In this document: positions 61,532-64,000 of the stretch, one piece after another
Numbering within the stretch: the stretch's first letter is position 1
How the letters are laid out: every line of letters begins with the position of its first letter
DNA from: Nocardiopsis sp. N85
Lineage (GTDB): Bacteria; Actinomycetota; Actinomycetes; Streptosporangiales; Streptosporangiaceae
Length of the DNA: 64,000 bases
Assembly: GCF_028882275.1 (NCBI RefSeq)
Contig: NZ_JARBUT010000001.1
Location: forward strand, 496,001 to 560,000
Direction: 5' to 3'
The notes under the pieces: model-generated
The model's database searches: none
The model's input: the letters and a program-made list of their open reading frames with translations, nothing else
What the model was told of the DNA's origin: nothing
Translations under genes and position numbers: made by a program

Positions 61532-62614
61532 TCAGTGGGGGTCGGGCATGGTGAACGTGCGGAACCGGCGCGGCCCGTAGAGCCGCTCCAGGACGTCGTC
61601 GAGTTCGATCAGCAGGGTGAACCCGTCGGAGGGGCGCTGTTCGGGCGCCGGCAGGGAGCAGCCGCGGGCGAACGAGCGCAGTTCTCGGGGCAGGCGTCCG
61701 GCGGTGACGTATTCGACGCACCGGGTCGCCATGTAGATGTCGGTCCGCACCGAGGCGGGGCGGCGTTCGGCCACCTCGGGCGGGTAGAAGTCCTTGCGGT
61801 GGGGGACCATCGCGGGGATGTGCGGGGCGCCGTGCGCCGCGTGCGCGGTGACCGAGTAGCACCAGTCGACCAGGATCACGCCGTGCTCCTCGGGGTGGAT
61901 CAGCACGTGTTCGGGCACCACCGCCCCGTGCACCACCCCGGCCCGGGAGGCCGCGTCGAGCGCGACCAGCAGGCGGCGCCACATCCACGCGGCGTCGCGC
62001 GGGTCGACGCCGTCGGGGTACGCGCGGCGCACGTCGGCCAGGCTGTGGAAGCCGTCCCACCGGGCCAGCACGTTGGCCCTGCGCTCGACCCCGGTCGCGG
62101 CGTCGCGGTGGCGGATCGACTCCACCAGCCGGGGGAAGAACGCCCGCGCCTCGCGCGGCCCGTGCTCGCGGATCCGCTCCAGGGCGGTGGCCTCGGCCTC
62201 CATGAGGTCGTTGTCGCGCGGGGCCCGGGGCACCTTGAGCACCGCGTCGCGCCAGTGGTCGTCCCGGTAGCGGACGGGGTACAGGTCGGCGATGTCGCCC
62301 GAGGCGAGGGGGGAGGGCCCCACGTGGTAGCTGCGGGCGGCGGTGACCACCACGTGGTCGTCGAACCCGAGTCGGCCCTGGACCGCCTTCCGGTAGCGCG
62401 TCCACATCTCGGTGAGCCGGGTGAACAGAGCCGCGTCACCGGTGGGGGTGTCGGGGTGCAGCGACCGGGCGAGCCGCCGGTGCGCCGCGACCGCCGCCGG
62501 GGGCACGGCCGTGGTGTCGGTGGGGAGGGGGCCGAACAGGTCGGCGGGGTCGTGGGCGGTGAGGACGGCCCGGGTCGCCTCATCGACGGTCATCGGAATC
62601 TCCACGGGTGTCAT
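61532..62614 (-). CDS. J-domain-like plus pseudokinase fusion protein
   Basis: A 360-residue protein. Residues about 36-80 resemble a J domain with HPD at 53-55 (RLARSLHPDTPTGDAALFTR). The rest follows a protein-kinase fold: AVLKV (VAIK-type Lys127), an alpha-C Glu, HGAVVPEHVLIHPE in place of HRDLKPxN, and LVDW (D250) in place of DFG. The catalytic Asp of HRD is Ala231 and the Asn is His, so phosphotransfer is unlikely although ATP binding may persist. Chaperone recruitment plus nucleotide sensing is a fair guess. ATG 62614 follows AGGAGC and lies inside the Nudix gene's end. Confidence 0.82.
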   Translation of the reverse strand: MTPVEIPMTVDEATRAVLTAHDPADLFGPLPTDTTAVPPAAVAAHRRLARSLHPDTPTGDAALFTRLTEMWTRYRKAVQGRLGFDDHVVVTAARSYHVGPSPLASGDIADLYPVRYRDDHWRDAVLKVPRAPRDNDLMEAEATALERIREHGPREARAFFPRLVESIRHRDAATGVERRANVLARWDGFHSLADVRRAYPDGVDPRDAAWMWRRLLVALDAASRAGVVHGAVVPEHVLIHPEEHGVILVDWCYSVTAHAAHGAPHIPAMVPHRKDFYPPEVAERRPASVRTDIYMATRCVEYVTAGRLPRELRSFARGCSLPAPEQRPSDGFTLLIELDDVLERLYGPRRFRTFTMPDPH

Positions 62615-63401
62615 GGGCGCTCCTGAGCAGGGGCGGGTGCAGGGCGGTGGTGCCGCCCGCCCGGTACAGGCGGGGGCGGCGACCGCCTCCGGGGCCGCCG
62701 CGCTCGGCGAGGTCCCCGGTGTCCTCGACGAACCCGGGGGCGGCGAGGATCTTGCGGTGGAAGTTGGCGGCGTGCAGGGGCCGGTCCCACACGGCCTCGT
62801 ACACCTCGCGCAGGTCGGTGATGGTGAACAGGGGCGGTAGGAACGCGGTGGCCAGGGAGGTGTACTCCAGCTTGGCGCGGGCCCGTTCGACGGCGTCGGC
62901 GATGACGCGCGCGTGGTCGAAGGCGGGTTCGTACTCGGCGGGGCCGCCGTGCCCGAGGGCGCGCCAGGGGACCCAGGCGGCCTCCGCGATGTCACGGCCC
63001 TGCTCGGGGTCGGGCAGGTCGGGGGCCAGGAGCATGTACGCCACCGAGAAGACCCGCATGCGGGGGTCGCGGTCGCGGGCGCCGTAGGTGCCCAGCTGTT
63101 CGAGGTGGAGCGTGGTGGGCAGGGCGGTCTTCTCCGCCAGGACCCGCAGCGCGGCGTCGGGCAGGTCGGGGTCGGCCGGTCCGGCCGGGCCGTCCTCGGC
63201 CCGCACGAACCCGCCGGGCAGCGCCCAGCGGCCCCTCTGGGGGCGCGCGCCCCGGCGGACCAGCAGCAGCAGGGGTTCGCCGGCGCGGATCGTCATCGCC
63301 ACCACGTCGACGGTGACCGCCACGGGCGCGAAGGCGTGCGGGTCGTAGGCGGCGAGGAAATCGCTCTCGTCCTCGTCGCGCCGCATTCCGTCGTCCACCA
63401 T
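62580..63401 (-). CDS. NrtR-like Nudix/winged-helix regulator
   Basis: A 273-residue protein that is first in a four-gene reverse operon. The N-terminal half is a Nudix fold (VAVTVDVVAMTIRAGEPLLL, RWALPGGFVRAEDGPAGPAD); the Nudix box is degenerate, reading RVLAEK where active enzymes have RExxEE. The C-terminal half (about 180-250) is the winged helix of NrtR (YTSLATAFLPPLFTITDLRE, HAANFHRKILAAPGFVEDTG). NrtR proteins sense ADP-ribose or related NAD metabolites and control NAD genes. ATG 63401 (GGTGGGA) is preferred to ATG 63425. Confidence 0.88.
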   Translation of the reverse strand: MVDDGMRRDEDESDFLAAYDPHAFAPVAVTVDVVAMTIRAGEPLLLLVRRGARPQRGRWALPGGFVRAEDGPAGPADPDLPDAALRVLAEKTALPTTLHLEQLGTYGARDRDPRMRVFSVAYMLLAPDLPDPEQGRDIAEAAWVPWRALGHGGPAEYEPAFDHARVIADAVERARAKLEYTSLATAFLPPLFTITDLREVYEAVWDRPLHAANFHRKILAAPGFVEDTGDLAERGGPGGGRRPRLYRAGGTTALHPPLLRSAHDTRGDSDDRR

Positions 63402-63431
63402 GGTCCCACCAGTTCTTCTCATCATGAGTTT

Positions 63432-63446
63432 TTCTCGATTCGAGAA
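63432..63446 (-). promoter_or_regulatory. Palindrome upstream of the Nudix operon
   Basis: TTCTCGA-T-TCGAGAA, 15 bases, in a strikingly AT-rich patch (63420-63455) of an otherwise GC-rich window. It lies 31 bases ahead of the chosen operon start, so it is a good candidate operator, possibly autoregulatory for the NrtR-like protein. Confidence 0.6.
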
Positions 63447-63532
63447 TAACTTAGCAGGCCCCTGCGACGGAGTCCACCCCTTTTCCCGTTCCCGGGGTCC
63501 GGTACGGTCGGTCCGGCGAAAGGGGAGAGAAC

Positions 63533-64000
63533 GTGGAGAGCCTGAGCGACCTGGTCCGACCCGGCGCGACCATCGCCCTGGGCGACGGATTCGGCGCCCC
63601 CCGGGGCGTCACGGCCGAACTGTGCGCCGCCGCGGCGCAGGCCGGCGGGGTGCGCCTCGTCCTGGGCTGGGTCCCCGAACCCGACCCCGCGCTCGACCCC
63701 ACCGCGTTCGCGGACGTGCGCACCGTCATGCCCGGCTGGGGACTGCGCGACCTCGTCGACCGGGGCCTCATCGCCCACCCGCCCGTGCGCATGTCCGGCG
63801 TCCCCGCCCTGCTGCACGGTCCCTGGCGCCCCGACCTGCTCATCGCCTCCCTGGTCCCCGTACCCGGCGGGTACGCCTTCGGCAGCGAGGTCTCCTGGCA
63901 GCGCACCGCCATCGACGCCGGCGCCACCGTCGCCGGCGTGGTCTCCCGCGCCCTGCCCCGCGCCGACGCGGGCGCCCCGCTCCCCGCCGACCGCGTCGTC
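63533..64000 (+). CDS. Acetyl-CoA hydrolase/transferase-family protein, N-terminal fragment
   Basis: GTG 63533 with AAGGGGAGAG upstream opens a frame that runs off the window (156 codons so far). The start ESLSDLVRPGATIALGDGFG resembles the N-terminal region of CoA-transferases of the 4-hydroxybutyrate/acetyl-CoA hydrolase family, and HGPWRPDLLIASLVPVPGGY continues it. The catalytic Glu would lie in the part not seen. Divergent to the Nudix operon, sharing a 130-base promoter region with the palindrome. Confidence 0.7.
   Translation, partial: MESLSDLVRPGATIALGDGFGAPRGVTAELCAAAAQAGGVRLVLGWVPEPDPALDPTAFADVRTVMPGWGLRDLVDRGLIAHPPVRMSGVPALLHGPWRPDLLIASLVPVPGGYAFGSEVSWQRTAIDAGATVAGVVSRALPRADAGAPLPADRVV

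Noticed and set aside
63420..63455. Insertion-sequence end
   Set aside because: A single short palindrome with no transposase nearby; an operator is the better reading.

Overview
The window is high-GC actinomycete DNA, dense with genes and strongly biased toward G or C at third codon positions, with many GTG starts. Three things point to Nocardiopsaceae (Nocardiopsis or a Thermobifida relative): a bglC-celR pair with the TGGGAGCGCTCCCA operator in the Thermobifida arrangement, an actinobacterial conservon (cvnABCD), and the phosphatidylinositol-mannoside gene order HIT-pgsA-acyltransferase-pimA. The genus is an inference. I see no phage, integrase, insertion sequence or CRISPR array. The first and last genes are cut by the window edges.

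Layout. 1-10 kb: 5' end of mdh, a CAU-anticodon tRNA, a membrane-anchored SGNH hydrolase, a TetR regulator, a GDPD-like protein lacking key residues, a DeoR regulator, a VOC protein, an MFS transporter and a histidine kinase/LuxR-type regulator pair. 10-19 kb: an HD protein, an Lrp regulator facing a kynurenine module (tryptophan dioxygenase-like and kynureninase), a double-psi barrel protein with a charged coiled coil and C-terminal anchor, an orphan dehydrogenase E1-alpha facing another Lrp regulator, PhzF and an isochorismatase-like hydrolase. 19-28 kb: an ABC-class ATPase, a PAC2 protein, pyrD behind a very structured leader, and two tandem polysaccharide deacetylases. 28-41 kb: a cobalamin riboswitch with metE, metNIQ, two cell-envelope proteins, a WYL regulator facing an alpha/beta hydrolase, and bglC-celR. 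41-49 kb: FAH-like and VanY-like proteins and the conservon. 49-58 kb: a DUF885 peptidase-like protein, the PIM cluster, pdxST and yebC. 58-63.4 kb: a NADAR protein, a probably decayed stretch, and a compact four-gene reverse operon. The window ends inside a CoA-transferase gene.

Themes. Methionine supply (B12-controlled metE, metNIQ), vitamin B6 synthesis (pdxST), cellobiose use (bglC-celR) and envelope lipid and peptidoglycan handling (PIM cluster, VanY, deacetylases, two coiled-coil or double-psi proteins) are recognisable core functions. The best candidate for an undescribed system is the reverse operon at 59174-63401. It encodes an NrtR-like Nudix/winged-helix protein, a J-domain/pseudokinase fusion, a vWA protein and a divergent adenylosuccinate-synthetase paralogue. 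The genes overlap or nearly touch, lie beside a NADAR gene, and follow an unusual AT-rich palindrome. Several other genes keep a fold but have lost key catalytic residues (GDPD-like, E1-alpha, dioxygenase).
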